A DNA stretch of 64,000 bases, taken from Novilysobacter selenitireducens. GTDB lineage: Bacteria; Pseudomonadota; Gammaproteobacteria; Xanthomonadales; Xanthomonadaceae. The position numbers and the translations under genes were made by a program. Shown one piece after another: positions 25,324-34,520 of the stretch (its first letter is position 1; every line of letters begins with the position of its first letter). The stretch covers positions 1-64,000 of the forward strand of contig NZ_JAINZW010000003.1 in NCBI RefSeq assembly GCF_020026895.1, read 5' to 3'. The notes beneath the pieces are model-generated. The model searched no databases. It was given only the letters and a program-made list of their open reading frames with translations, and was not told the origin of the DNA.

Positions 25324-26373
25324 ATGGATTCGATCACCCAGATGCTCCTTGGCGCGGCGGTCACCGCCGCCATCGCGCCCCCCGGACACCGCCGCGCAGC
25401 GCTGCTGGCGGGCGCCGCACTGGGCACGCTGCCCGACCTGGACGTGCTGCCCATTGCGTTGCTCACGGACAACCCCGTCGAGCGGATGACCTGGCACCGC
25501 GGGCTCACCCATTCGCTGCTGGTACTGCCACTGGTTGCGTGGGCGATATGGGCGTGGTTCCGGTCACGCGGCGGGCGCGTCACGGAGGCACCGCGGCGAT
25601 GGTTCTGGGCGATCCAGCTGGCGCTCTTGACGCACCCGCTGCTGGACGCGTTCACCGTCTACGGCACCCAACTGCTGTGGCCGCTGCCGGTGCGGCCCGT
25701 GATGTGGTCGAGCGTGTTCATCATCGATCCGCTGTACACGGTTTGGCTGCTTCTGGCCTGCGCAGCGGCGTGCTGGGCCGGACCGCGCCGGGTCGCGGGT
25801 CATGCACTGGCGGCGGGGCTGGCGCTCAGTTCGCTGTACCTGGGCGCCTCGCTGGGCGCGAAAGCGATGGTCGAGCGGGAGGCATCGCGGTCGCTGGCGT
25901 CGCTCGGCCTGGCCGATGCGCCGCGCTTCAGCGTGCCGATGCCGTTCAACATCCTGCTGTGGCGCGTGGTGGCGATGACGCCGGACGGTTTCGTCGAGGG
26001 CGAACGCTCGCTGGCGGCCGACCATGGCCCCATGGCGTTCCGGCGCTACCGTTCGGACGTGGACGCGCTGCGCGATGTCGAGGCCCTGCCGGCCGTACGC
26101 GAACTGGCCTGGTTCAACCACGGCTTCATGAAGGCCGAGCGGCGCCAAGGGCATCTGGTGCTGTCGGACCTGCGCATGGGGGCGGAGCCGGACTACACGT
26201 TCCGTTTCGCCGTAGCCGAGGGCGGGTCCGGCGCGTGGCGTGCAATTCCGCCCGAGCAGATGGAGTGGCCGTGGGAATCGCGCCGTCAGCTGGCGGGGCT
26301 TTGGCAGCGGATTTGGGAAGCGCCGACTCATCCCGGCGCCGCCGCGACGAACGCCGCGACGCCGGGTCATTAG
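25324..26373 (+). CDS. DUF457 membrane-bound metal-dependent hydrolase
   Basis: A 349-residue integral membrane protein of the YdjM/DUF457 family. The N-terminal signature is MDSITQMLLGAAVTAAIAPP, followed by LGTLPDLDVL and the histidine-rich WHRGLTHSLLVLPL and LTHPLLDAFTVYGTQLLWP. These His and Asp residues are the presumed metal ligands. About four membrane helices are followed by a soluble C-terminal domain (about 185-349). Members affect LexA or DNA-damage phenotypes or lipid metabolism in some bacteria, but the reaction is unproven. It stands alone, divergent from metK. Confidence 0.85.
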   Translation: MDSITQMLLGAAVTAAIAPPGHRRAALLAGAALGTLPDLDVLPIALLTDNPVERMTWHRGLTHSLLVLPLVAWAIWAWFRSRGGRVTEAPRRWFWAIQLALLTHPLLDAFTVYGTQLLWPLPVRPVMWSSVFIIDPLYTVWLLLACAAACWAGPRRVAGHALAAGLALSSLYLGASLGAKAMVEREASRSLASLGLADAPRFSVPMPFNILLWRVVAMTPDGFVEGERSLAADHGPMAFRRYRSDVDALRDVEALPAVRELAWFNHGFMKAERRQGHLVLSDLRMGAEPDYTFRFAVAEGGSGAWRAIPPEQMEWPWESRRQLAGLWQRIWEAPTHPGAAATNAATPGH

Positions 26374-26375
26374 CG

Positions 26376-26699
26376 TTACAACGCGGATGCCATGCCGGAG
26401 TCGGCAGTCAGCGCGACGGCCGGCTGGTCCTGTGGTACCTGCAGCGACAGGCCGGCGACCAGCCGCTCGAACTGCGCCTGGCCGATGGCCGCCTTGATGC
26501 GGGCCGCACTTCTCTCGTAGTTCGCACGATATTCGGCATACGGGGTGCGGTTGCCGAGCACCATGCGCACCTTGCGCTCGCTGAGGCCGCTTTCCCGGGC
26601 CACGTATTCGATCTGTGCCTCGCTGGCCAGGGCCGGGGCCGTGGCGAGAAGGGCGGCGGTGCACAGACTGGTTGCCACGATTGCAATCCTGCCTTTCAT
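26376..26699 (-). CDS. Small secreted protein of unknown function
   Basis: A 107-residue exported protein. The signal peptide is MKGRIAIVATSLCTAALLATAPALA-S. The mature part is mostly helical (EAQIEYVARESGLSERKVRM, YERSAARIKAAIGQAQF), with a helix-turn-helix-like look and a low-complexity end. GGGAGG lies six bases upstream of the ATG at 26699, so this start is well supported. It converges on the DUF457 gene with a two-base gap. I do not recognise the family. Confidence 0.75.
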   Translation of the reverse strand: MKGRIAIVATSLCTAALLATAPALASEAQIEYVARESGLSERKVRMVLGNRTPYAEYRANYERSAARIKAAIGQAQFERLVAGLSLQVPQDQPAVALTADSGMASAL

Positions 26700-26879
26700 C
26701 GGAGCCTCCCGATCGGTAGTGGCCGGGGCGGGGGACGGCCCGTTGTCGTCCCGTGGGGGCGCCCCGGCATTGCCAATGGTCCCCCCGCGCGCAGGCAGGC
26801 GCATCGGCCGAAGGCCGGGGTGACTTCCGACGCCGTTTCCGGGCACGGTCCTTGCCGGCCCGAGTCGCCCCGCCGTTAG

Positions 26880-27716
26880 TCAGTAAACGACCGCGCGTGC
26901 CTGCACGAACGAATAGAAGAACACCGCATCCGGGTCGTTCTGTACCTGGCGCATTTCCGCGCGCACGCCGTCCACGGTGGCCTGGTCGACCTTGCCCTCG
27001 GAAACCAACTGCTCGGCGGCCGAAAGCATCAGCTCCTCCCAGAACGCGATCATCGCCTTGCGCCGCGCCGGCTCGCGGTTGTCGAAGTGGAAGGTCTTGA
27101 TCTCGGTGGTGACGTCCCGGTAGCCGCCCGCCAGCAGCAGGTTGCCGAGCTTGGCGCCCACGAAGGGGTCGCCGCCACTGTCGATCTGGAAGTCGTTGAA
27201 CGCCATCCAGTAGCGCCACACATTGGGCGAGTAGGGGTCGAGCAGGAACGAAGCGTTCATCACCTCGGTCACGTAGACCACCGACCCGGGCGACAGCACG
27301 CGGCGCACTTCGCTCAGCACGCGGGCGGGCGAGGGTACGTGTTCGAGCACCCAGCACAGGAACGCGGCATCGAAGCTGCGCGGCTCGAACGGGAGGTCGG
27401 TCGCGTCGGCCTGTTGGATGGCGTAGCGCCCCTCCAGCCAGGGCATGGCGCCGAGGTTGGCGCGCGCCGCCTCGATCTGCACGTCGTTGAGGTCGACGCA
27501 GGTGGCGTGCAGGTCGGGGAAGCGCCGCAGCAGGATCTCGGTCTGCGCGCCCACGCCGCTGCCGACTTCCAGCAGACGCTTGGCGCCGGTGTAGTCGATG
27601 TTGCGGAAGATGGTCGACTCGGCGAGCCGGGCCTGCTTGACCAGGCGCGCCTGCTCGGTCGCCGAGAAACCGTGGAGGTAGGGGAAGTCGGTGGCGGAGC
27701 GGTCCGGGTCGCTCAT
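26880..27716 (-). CDS. Class I SAM-dependent methyltransferase
   Basis: The 278-residue protein has the class I fold signatures: motif I LLEVGSGVGAQTEILL, the acidic end of strand two (CVDLND), QADATDLPFEPRSFD and the post-II FLCWVLEHVPSP. It resembles UbiE/Coq5-type small-molecule methyltransferases rather than RNA or DNA enzymes. The C-terminal part (YSPNVWRYWMAFNDFQIDSGGDPFVG onward in shorter blocks) probably forms the substrate lid. It follows dusB by 23 bases and may be cotranscribed. The substrate is not known. Confidence 0.87.
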   Translation of the reverse strand: MSDPDRSATDFPYLHGFSATEQARLVKQARLAESTIFRNIDYTGAKRLLEVGSGVGAQTEILLRRFPDLHATCVDLNDVQIEAARANLGAMPWLEGRYAIQQADATDLPFEPRSFDAAFLCWVLEHVPSPARVLSEVRRVLSPGSVVYVTEVMNASFLLDPYSPNVWRYWMAFNDFQIDSGGDPFVGAKLGNLLLAGGYRDVTTEIKTFHFDNREPARRKAMIAFWEELMLSAAEQLVSEGKVDQATVDGVRAEMRQVQNDPDAVFFYSFVQARAVVY

Positions 27717-27739
27717 GGCGTGTGCTCGGCAGGGTGGGG

Positions 27740-28753
27740 TCAGGCGGCGACCGGGAGGTCGGGTGCGACGCCGGCGATCAGCGCGTCGAAGTAATCGCGG
27801 GTGACCTGAAGCTGTGCATGGGTGGTTTCCGCGCGGTTGACCACGGCGCGGAATGCCGCCCGCTGTTCTTCGGAATGTTCGGGGCGGTCCTTTGCGTACC
27901 AGCCCAGGTGCTTGCGGGCGATGCGTACGCCGGAGACCTCACCGTAAAACGAATGCAGGTGTTGCAGGTGGCCGAGCAGGATGTCGCGGATCTCGGACAG
28001 CGTCGGCGGCGGCAATGCCTCACCCGTGGCCAGGTAATGGGCAATCTCGCGGAAGATCCACGGCCGTCCCTGCGCGGCGCGTCCGACCAGCACCGCGTCG
28101 CAGCCCGTGTGCGTAAGGACGGCCTCGGCCTTGCGCGGGGAATCGATGTCGCCGTTGGCCATGACCGGGATCGACAGCGCCGCCTTGACCTGCGCGATCG
28201 TGTCGTACTCGGCGGTACCGGTGTACTGCTGGTCGCGCGTGCGGCCGTGCACGGCGAGTGCGGCGATGCCGGCATCCTCCGCGATGCGCGCGATCTCCAG
28301 TGCATTGCGCCGGTCGGCCGCCCAGCCGGTGCGGATCTTCAACGTCACCGGCACGTCCACCGCATCCACGACGGCGCGCAGGATGTCGGCCACCAGCGCC
28401 GGCTCGCGCATCAGCGCCGACCCCGCCCACGCATTGCAGACTTTCTTGGCCGGGCAGCCCATGTTGATGTCGATGATCTGCGCACCCTGGTCGACGTTGT
28501 GGCGCGCGGCATCGGCCATCACCGAAGGCACGGTGCCGGCGATCTGCACGCTGATCGGGTCGGGCTCGCCCGCATGGTCCATGCGGTGGCGCGACTTGGC
28601 GGTGTTCCAGAAGCGCGGATCGGAGGTGGTCATTTCCGACACCGCCAGCCCCGCACCCAGCTGCTTGCACAGCTGCCGGAACGGCTTGTCGGTGACCCCG
28701 GCCATCGGTGCCAGGACCACGCGGGGCTCGATGAGGAAGGGGCCGATGCGCAT
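27740..28753 (-). CDS. dusB: tRNA-dihydrouridine synthase DusB
   Basis: Dus enzymes reduce specific uridines in the tRNA D loop using FMN and NADPH. The 337-residue protein begins MRIGPFLIEPRVVLAPMAGV, typical of DusB. It carries INMGCPAKKVCNAWAGSALM with the catalytic Cys, KIRTGW, LAVHGRTRDQQYTG, PVMANGDI and VLVGRAAQGRPWIF. In enterobacteria dusB is followed by fis; here the next gene encodes a methyltransferase and no fis is adjacent. It is 23 bases downstream of the PepSY protein gene, so it may share transcripts with the iron-uptake genes. Confidence 0.94.
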   Translation of the reverse strand: MRIGPFLIEPRVVLAPMAGVTDKPFRQLCKQLGAGLAVSEMTTSDPRFWNTAKSRHRMDHAGEPDPISVQIAGTVPSVMADAARHNVDQGAQIIDINMGCPAKKVCNAWAGSALMREPALVADILRAVVDAVDVPVTLKIRTGWAADRRNALEIARIAEDAGIAALAVHGRTRDQQYTGTAEYDTIAQVKAALSIPVMANGDIDSPRKAEAVLTHTGCDAVLVGRAAQGRPWIFREIAHYLATGEALPPPTLSEIRDILLGHLQHLHSFYGEVSGVRIARKHLGWYAKDRPEHSEEQRAAFRAVVNRAETTHAQLQVTRDYFDALIAGVAPDLPVAA

Positions 28754-28776
28754 GGCGCTATTTTAGCGGCCGCTGG

Positions 28777-29868
28777 TCAGGCCTGCCCGACCCGCCGGCG
28801 ACGCCACCAGAAGAGCGCTCCCGTTACCAGCAGGAACGACGGCAGCAGGCCGCCGAGGAACGTGAGCCAGCGCGCGGCAGTCCCGCCGACGGCGCCGATG
28901 TGCAGCGGGTAGATCGCTTGGTGGACGCGAATGCCGGCGGCGTGCCGAGTGGCATCGATGACCTGGAGCGTACGGTTGCCGAAGGCGTTCGCGTGGATCT
29001 CGCTGCGGCCCACGGGATGCCACTCGCCGGCTGCCCGGGCACGGAACACCACGGTCCCGTCGTTCTCCGCGGGAATTGAGATGCGGCTCACCCGTGCGCC
29101 GGGCAGCGCGAGATCGACGCGGGCGAGCACGGCATGCCATTCGATGCGGTCCGCCGGCGGCGCATGCGACGCCGCGGGTGCCTGGCCGCCACCCAATAAC
29201 GCGACGAGCACCGTGCGGAAGCCATTGGAATAGACCATGCCCACGCCGGTCAGCGTCAGCAGCAGGAGCAACGGCGAAAGCAGCGCACCCGCCGACTGGT
29301 GGCAACTGCGCCAGCGTCTTGCGGGTGGACTGGAGTGCCAGCGCAGGCTCGAGAGCCACTTGCCCACCTTCGGCCACCACAGGTAGAGGCCGGTGACAAG
29401 CAGGCCAAGCGCGATCCAGCCGATCACGCCGAGGATCTCCTTGCCGATGGAACCGGCGAGCAGTTCGACGTGGAATTCGTGCAGCCACAGCAGTGCATCG
29501 TCGTGGTGCGAGCGCAGGAGCAGAAGCCGGCCGTCGTCGGGCGCAAAGTACGCCCGCGAGCCGTCCTCGAGGTAGCCCTGCCAGACCGGCAGTTCTCGGC
29601 GGGGCAGGTCGAGGGTGCGGAGGCCCCGGGCACGCCACGTATCCACGATGGTTTCGAGCACGGTGCCGTCGGCGACCGGGGCGTGGCCCACGAGCCCCGG
29701 GTGTTGCCATTTGAGCAGTGCGACGTGGAAGACGAGCGGTGCGCCGGCCAGCGCGACGAGCGCGAATACCGTGCCCGCGGCCAGCCCGAGCCACAGGTGC
29801 AGCCACGCCAACGCCGCCCGCAGGCGGCGTCGGAAGGCCCGGTGCGGCGCGGGAGCGACCGGCGGCAT
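28777..29868 (-). CDS. PepSY-associated TM helix protein (PiuB-type iron-regulated membrane protein)
   Basis: A 363-residue inner-membrane protein with the four-helix PepSY_TM pattern. Helix one is HLWLGLAAGTVFALVALAGA. A periplasmic PepSY-like region follows, then LLWLHEFHVELLAG, IGWIALGLLVTGLYLWWP and two late helices. The conserved His in LAWLHLWLGL and HEFH suggests haem or metal binding; some relatives reduce ferric siderophores. It lies 19 bases downstream of a TonB-dependent receptor gene with a Fur box, so a role in siderophore-iron release is inferred. Confidence 0.88.
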   Translation of the reverse strand: MPPVAPAPHRAFRRRLRAALAWLHLWLGLAAGTVFALVALAGAPLVFHVALLKWQHPGLVGHAPVADGTVLETIVDTWRARGLRTLDLPRRELPVWQGYLEDGSRAYFAPDDGRLLLLRSHHDDALLWLHEFHVELLAGSIGKEILGVIGWIALGLLVTGLYLWWPKVGKWLSSLRWHSSPPARRWRSCHQSAGALLSPLLLLLTLTGVGMVYSNGFRTVLVALLGGGQAPAASHAPPADRIEWHAVLARVDLALPGARVSRISIPAENDGTVVFRARAAGEWHPVGRSEIHANAFGNRTLQVIDATRHAAGIRVHQAIYPLHIGAVGGTAARWLTFLGGLLPSFLLVTGALFWWRRRRVGQA

Positions 29869-29887
29869 CAGGTGCGCGTCGAGGCCG

Positions 29888-32017
29888 TCAGAACCGGTGC
29901 GACCAGCCCAGCGTCAGCACGCGGCCGCGGCCGGCGACGTAGGTGTCCGCGCGCGGCGTGCTCTGCGAGTAGTACGTGACGTACTGCTCGCCCAGCAGGT
30001 TCTCGATGCCGACGTTCAGCGTACCGACCGGCATCGCGAACCGCGCCATCAGGTCGACGAGGGTGTAGCCGTCGAAGTCGGCCACTTCCATCCCCCGGCG
30101 GTCGAACGACCGGTCCAGCGCGTGGCTGGCCTGCAGGCGAGTGCTGATCGCGGGCGTCCAGTCGCGCGTCCAGAAGGCGGTCACGCGGTCCGGGCTGACG
30201 TTGATGCCCGGCAGGTCGCTGTCGACGTGGTCGTCGCCGTCGCTGTCGTACTCGCCCTCGGTGGCAGCATAGGCCAGGCCGAAGCGGTCGGCGTCACCGG
30301 CGCGCACGGCCACGTTGCCCTCGATGCCACGGATCTCGGTGCGCTCGCGCACGACGCTGTAGGTACCGGAGGTGGGGTCGAACGACAGGCGCGACCCGAG
30401 CTCGGAGTCGGACCAGTACGCGGCCAGGTGCGCGACCCAGCGGCCGTCGTCGTAGTCCACGCCGATTTCGCGGTTGTCGGCAATGACCGGCGACAGATCC
30501 ACCAGGGCGTCGACGCGCTGGCCGGGCGTGTTGATCCCGCGCAGCACGCGGCCCACGTCTGCGACGGCGTAGCCCTCGGAATACGAAGCGTATACCTTGA
30601 ACGCGTCAGTCGAGTCCCACACCGCGCCCACGTTGGGAAGCACCTCGCTCGTGGTCGGGTTGCCACCCTCGACCTGCTGGCTGCCGTAGACGGGCAGGGT
30701 GGTGAAGTCGTCGACGCGGAGCTCGCCACGCTCGTAGCGCAGGCCGCCGGTGAGCATGAGGCGGTCGCCGAGGTGCCACTCGGTCTGCACGAACGGAGAC
30801 CACGATTCGTAGCGCGTCTCGGGAACCCAGTTGAGGTCGCTGACGACCAGCTCCTGGTAAGTCGTGTCGCGCGCCCAGTCCAGGCCGAGGGTCAGGCGCA
30901 GGCGGCCGTCGATGAAGTCGCCGCGCGACCACGTCAACTTGCTGCCGACTTTCTCGGACGCGTTCTGCGACTGGTCCCACCAGTTCGGGTCGCGGCCGTC
31001 GCCCCAGAAGTCGCCCCAGTCACTGCCGCCGTAGAGCGCGGCGAAGTCGACCCAGTAGGCCTGGGCCTGGAAGTAGCCGCCTGCCATCGCGTTGTCAGTG
31101 AAGTCGGCTACCAGCGAGGTGGAGCGGTTGCGCGGGCCCTCACCCTCCGGTGAGCCACGCTCGGACGTCGCCAGCAGGCCGGTCGCCGGATCGCCGTCGA
31201 CGGTGCGGTAGTCGTGGTTGCCCTGGAGTTCGTAGCGGTTCGCGGTGAACTGCAGGCGGCGCTCGGCATCGATCGTCCAGCCGGCCTTCGCGAACAGGTC
31301 GTGGCTGTCGGCGTCCATGAGGTCGCCCTGCACGTCGTTGACGGCGATCGCCCGGCCGTCGGCGTCGTAGTAGAGGCCTTCGCTGGCGTACGACGCCCCC
31401 GCGACCAGGTCGAACGCGCCCGACCGGGTGCCGAACACGTAGGACGCGCGGTGGCCGTCACCGTCGTCCTGCGTGGGTAGGGCGGTGCTGGCGGCGATGC
31501 TGACGTCGTGGAACGTCTCGCCATCCCGCCGCGGCGCGCGTTTGGTGATGATGTTGATGATGCCGCCGGATGCACCCAGCCCCTGCAGCGCATTCGCGCC
31601 GTGGATCACCTCGATCCGCTCGATCATCGCCGGGTCGATCGTGTGGCCGTCGCGCCCGCCTTCGCGGAGCGGCGTTGACTGGGGCACGCCGTCTACCAGG
31701 TACAGCGGTTTACGGCCGCGTAGCGTCTCGCCGCTGTTGGTCAGCTTCTGGCGCGATGGCGTGAACGACGGGATCAGGTTCGACAGCACCTGCGAGAGGT
31801 CCTGCGTGATCGCCAGCTGCTGTTCGAGCTGCTCGCGGTCGATGATCGTGATGGTGTTCGGGAGCGCGGCCTCGGAGTCGGGGATGCGGCTGGTGCTGGC
31901 GGACACCACGACCCGGTCGAGGGTGCTGGCGTCGTCGTCGGCGACGGCGGCCGCTGCCGCTGCGGGCAGGGCGAGGGCGCCGGCGATCGCGCCGGCGAGG
32001 AGTCGAAGGTGGGGCAT
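29888..32017 (-). CDS. TonB-dependent siderophore-type receptor
   Basis: The 709-residue outer-membrane receptor has a signal peptide (LLAGAIAGALALPAAAAA), a TonB-box-like DRVVVSAS, and a plug domain with the classic DGVPQSTPLREGG and VIHGANALQGLGASGGIINI. The C-terminal barrel ends in an aromatic residue (LTLGWSHRF). The plug most resembles receptors for catecholate-type siderophores, but the ligand is not readable. A Fur box precedes it and a PepSY-type membrane protein follows by 19 bases. It probably imports ferric siderophore under iron limitation. Confidence 0.92.
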   Translation of the reverse strand: MPHLRLLAGAIAGALALPAAAAAAVADDDASTLDRVVVSASTSRIPDSEAALPNTITIIDREQLEQQLAITQDLSQVLSNLIPSFTPSRQKLTNSGETLRGRKPLYLVDGVPQSTPLREGGRDGHTIDPAMIERIEVIHGANALQGLGASGGIINIITKRAPRRDGETFHDVSIAASTALPTQDDGDGHRASYVFGTRSGAFDLVAGASYASEGLYYDADGRAIAVNDVQGDLMDADSHDLFAKAGWTIDAERRLQFTANRYELQGNHDYRTVDGDPATGLLATSERGSPEGEGPRNRSTSLVADFTDNAMAGGYFQAQAYWVDFAALYGGSDWGDFWGDGRDPNWWDQSQNASEKVGSKLTWSRGDFIDGRLRLTLGLDWARDTTYQELVVSDLNWVPETRYESWSPFVQTEWHLGDRLMLTGGLRYERGELRVDDFTTLPVYGSQQVEGGNPTTSEVLPNVGAVWDSTDAFKVYASYSEGYAVADVGRVLRGINTPGQRVDALVDLSPVIADNREIGVDYDDGRWVAHLAAYWSDSELGSRLSFDPTSGTYSVVRERTEIRGIEGNVAVRAGDADRFGLAYAATEGEYDSDGDDHVDSDLPGINVSPDRVTAFWTRDWTPAISTRLQASHALDRSFDRRGMEVADFDGYTLVDLMARFAMPVGTLNVGIENLLGEQYVTYYSQSTPRADTYVAGRGRVLTLGWSHRF

Positions 32018-32054
32018 GCGCGGGTCACGTCCTGGTAAGCGCGCGCATGTTAAT

Positions 32055-32073
32055 AAAAACGATTCGCATTAGC
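32055..32073 (-). promoter_or_regulatory. Fur box of the TonB-receptor operon
   Basis: On the minus strand the site reads GCTAATGCGAATCGTTTTT, matching about 13 of 19 positions of GATAATGATAATCATTATC. It lies 38-56 bases upstream of the receptor ATG. Iron-loaded Fur would repress the operon. Confidence 0.75.
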
Positions 32074-32154
32074 AAAAAGTGCCGCGTCCTGGCCGCGTGC
32101 GTTGAAGGAAGCCGCGGAGGCAATGCCGCGGGCTTGGGCGAACCCGTGGCTCGG

Positions 32155-33096
32155 TCAGGTGCGAGGCATCGCCAACGCAGCGCCGAACGCTTCAGTAGAG
32201 CGTGCGGCGTACGCGGTGGCGAACTCGACGTGCGTGCGGAACGGCGCAACCGGCGTGCGCGCCAGGGAGCTGCACAGCGAACCGCTGAAGGCGTCGCCCG
32301 CGCCGGTTGTATCCACCACCCGCGCGGATGGCGCCGGGACGCGGTAGGCGGCACAGGCGTCGCCCTTCGCATCGGTGTCCGGATGCGACACGAAGCAGCC
32401 CGCGGCGCCCAGCGTGATCACGACAGTGCCACGGGGAAGCAACGCCCGGCACCACGCATGCAGGCGCGCGTCGTCAAGCGCCGGAACACGGTCGGGGGCG
32501 ATGTCCGCAATGCCATGCGTTGCTAGGAGCGCCGCGAATTCGGTCTCGTTGGGTGTGAGCACCCCGGTGCATTCCAACAGCCGCACCGGGACGTCTGCGT
32601 TGGCCGGCGCGGGATTGAGTACGGCGAGCGCACCCGACGCCATGGCCCATGCGAGGACCGCGGCCACGGTCTCCATCGGCGTTTCAAGCTGCGCCAACAC
32701 CACCCGGGGGCCATCTGCGCCAGCCAGCGCCTTGCACGCAAATGCAGGGTCCAGCGCTGCGTTCGCGCCAGCACCGATCACGATGGTGTTCGTGCCCTTC
32801 GCGTCTACGTAGATGCCAGCCGTGCCCGTGGGGGCATCAGCGCGGGCGGCGTGCAGTTCTATTCCGTCCGTGTCACACAGCGCCCGGGCTTGGTGCGCGC
32901 CTGCATCGTTGCCCAGCGCGCATACGAACACGGTTGCCGCACCGCTGCGACGGGCGGCCACCGCCTGGTTGAAGCCCTTGCCGCCTGGGCCGGTGGAGTA
33001 CGAGCCGGCGAGCGTGGCGCCGGGCACCGGCAGCGCGTCGACGCGCCAGACGTGGTCGACGTTGAACGACCCGACTACCGCGACCGTGCCCGTCAT
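32155..33096 (-). CDS. rbsK: Ribokinase RbsK (PfkB family)
   Basis: Ribokinase phosphorylates ribose to ribose-5-phosphate. The 313-residue protein carries VAVVGSFNVDHVWRVDALP, the PfkB glycine pair in YSTGPGGKGFNQAVAA, NPAPANADVP, TPNETEFAAL and the active-site DTTGAGDAFSGSL with the catalytic Asp. It lies 10 bases after a concentrative nucleoside transporter gene, so it probably serves ribose salvage from imported nucleosides. Some PfkB relatives phosphorylate nucleosides directly, and that alternative would fit the neighbour equally well. Confidence 0.9.
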   Translation of the reverse strand: MTGTVAVVGSFNVDHVWRVDALPVPGATLAGSYSTGPGGKGFNQAVAARRSGAATVFVCALGNDAGAHQARALCDTDGIELHAARADAPTGTAGIYVDAKGTNTIVIGAGANAALDPAFACKALAGADGPRVVLAQLETPMETVAAVLAWAMASGALAVLNPAPANADVPVRLLECTGVLTPNETEFAALLATHGIADIAPDRVPALDDARLHAWCRALLPRGTVVITLGAAGCFVSHPDTDAKGDACAAYRVPAPSARVVDTTGAGDAFSGSLCSSLARTPVAPFRTHVEFATAYAARSTEAFGAALAMPRT

Positions 33097-33106
33097 CGCG
33101 CCGGCC

Positions 33107-34402
33107 TCAGGCGTAGTGGCTGAGTACGCCGGCGATCGTCGCGGTCATCAGCGTGGCGATGGAACCGCCAAGCACCGCGCGCAGACCGAAGCGCGCCAGG
33201 TCGGCGCGGCGCTCCGGGGCCAGTCCGCCGATGCCGCCGATCTGGATGGCGATCGAGCTGAAGTTGGCGAAGCCGCACAGAGCGTAGGTGGCGATCAAGC
33301 GGCCCTGGTCGGTGAGGGTGACGCCCTCCACGCCGCCACGCAGGATCTCGCCCAGCTGCACATAGGCGACGAACTCGTTCAGCACGACCTTGGTGCCGAT
33401 CAGGCCGCCGACGGTGTTGGCGTCCTGCCACGGCACGCCGATGGCCCACGCCAGCGGCGAAAGCAGGTAACCGAGCAGCGAGGACAGGTCGGTGGGACGG
33501 CCCAGTGCGGCTTCCAGCCCGGTGACCTCGCCCAGCCACACCAGCGGCGCGTTGAGCAGCGCGATCAGGGCGATGAAGGCCAGCAGCATCGCGCCGACAT
33601 TGAGCGCCAGCTTGAGGCCGTCGCCGGCGCCTGCTGCCGCCGCGTCGATGACGTTGGTGGTGGTCTTCTCCACGTCCATCCGCACCGTGCCCAGCGTCAG
33701 CGGCTCGCGGGTCTCGGGGACGAGGATCTTGGCAATGACCAGCGTCGCCGGCGCGGCCATGATGCTGGCGGTGATCAGGTGCTTGGCATAGAACGCCTGC
33801 TGCGCGGGATCGCCACCGCCCAGCAGCATCACGTACGCGCCCAGCACGCCGCCGGCGATCGTCGCCATGCCGCCGACCATCAACGTCAGCAACTCGGACT
33901 CGGTCATCTTGGCGATGTACGGGCGCACCACCAGCGGCGACTCGGTCTGCCCGATGAAGGCGTTCGCGCACACGCTCAGGGTTTCGGCACCGGACACGCG
34001 CATCACCTTGGTGATCACCCAGGCCATGCCCTGGACGATCTTCTGCATGACGCCCAGGTGGTAGAGCACGCTCATGAAGCTGGCGAAGAAGATGATGGTC
34101 GGCAGCACCTGGAAGGCGAACACGAAGCCAAATTTCGCCGGGTCGGTGAAGTCGCCGAAGATGAACTTCGCGCCTTCGGTGGTGAAGCCCAGCAGCTTCA
34201 CGAAGCCGCTCGACAGCGCATCGAACACGCTGGCGCCCCAGGGGGTCAGCAGTACGAACGCGGCGATCACCAGCTGCAGCGCCAGGCCGATGCCGACCAG
34301 CTTCCAGTCGACGCCACGGCGGTTGTTGGAAAACAGCCAGGCAAGCCCGATCAGCACGGCCAGGCCGAACAGGCCGAAGGCCATCCGGGTGATTAATTCC
34401 AC
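33107..34402 (-). CDS. NupC/CNT-type nucleoside permease
   Basis: CNT transporters import nucleosides with H+ or Na+. The 431-residue protein has the family core: FVFAFQVLPTIIFFASFMSV, AETLSVCANAFIGQTESPLV (substrate site), MVGGMATIAGGVLGAYV and YALCGFANFSSIAIQIGGIG. Ten or more hydrophobic segments are visible. The gene is followed at 10 bases by a ribokinase gene, forming a salvage operon. The ion used and the nucleoside range cannot be read from the sequence. The gene starts MELITRMAFGLFGLAVLIG. Confidence 0.94.
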   Translation of the reverse strand: MELITRMAFGLFGLAVLIGLAWLFSNNRRGVDWKLVGIGLALQLVIAAFVLLTPWGASVFDALSSGFVKLLGFTTEGAKFIFGDFTDPAKFGFVFAFQVLPTIIFFASFMSVLYHLGVMQKIVQGMAWVITKVMRVSGAETLSVCANAFIGQTESPLVVRPYIAKMTESELLTLMVGGMATIAGGVLGAYVMLLGGGDPAQQAFYAKHLITASIMAAPATLVIAKILVPETREPLTLGTVRMDVEKTTTNVIDAAAAGAGDGLKLALNVGAMLLAFIALIALLNAPLVWLGEVTGLEAALGRPTDLSSLLGYLLSPLAWAIGVPWQDANTVGGLIGTKVVLNEFVAYVQLGEILRGGVEGVTLTDQGRLIATYALCGFANFSSIAIQIGGIGGLAPERRADLARFGLRAVLGGSIATLMTATIAGVLSHYA

Positions 34403-34520
34403 GTCGTTGTCCCCTCGAGGCCGGGTCCGGCCGGCAAATCAGGCCTGGGCCTGCAAAAATATCGGCGCAGCCTAGTGCCGTGGCGCCCGCGCAGCAAGCA
34501 GGACTGGGCGGTTCACGTGT

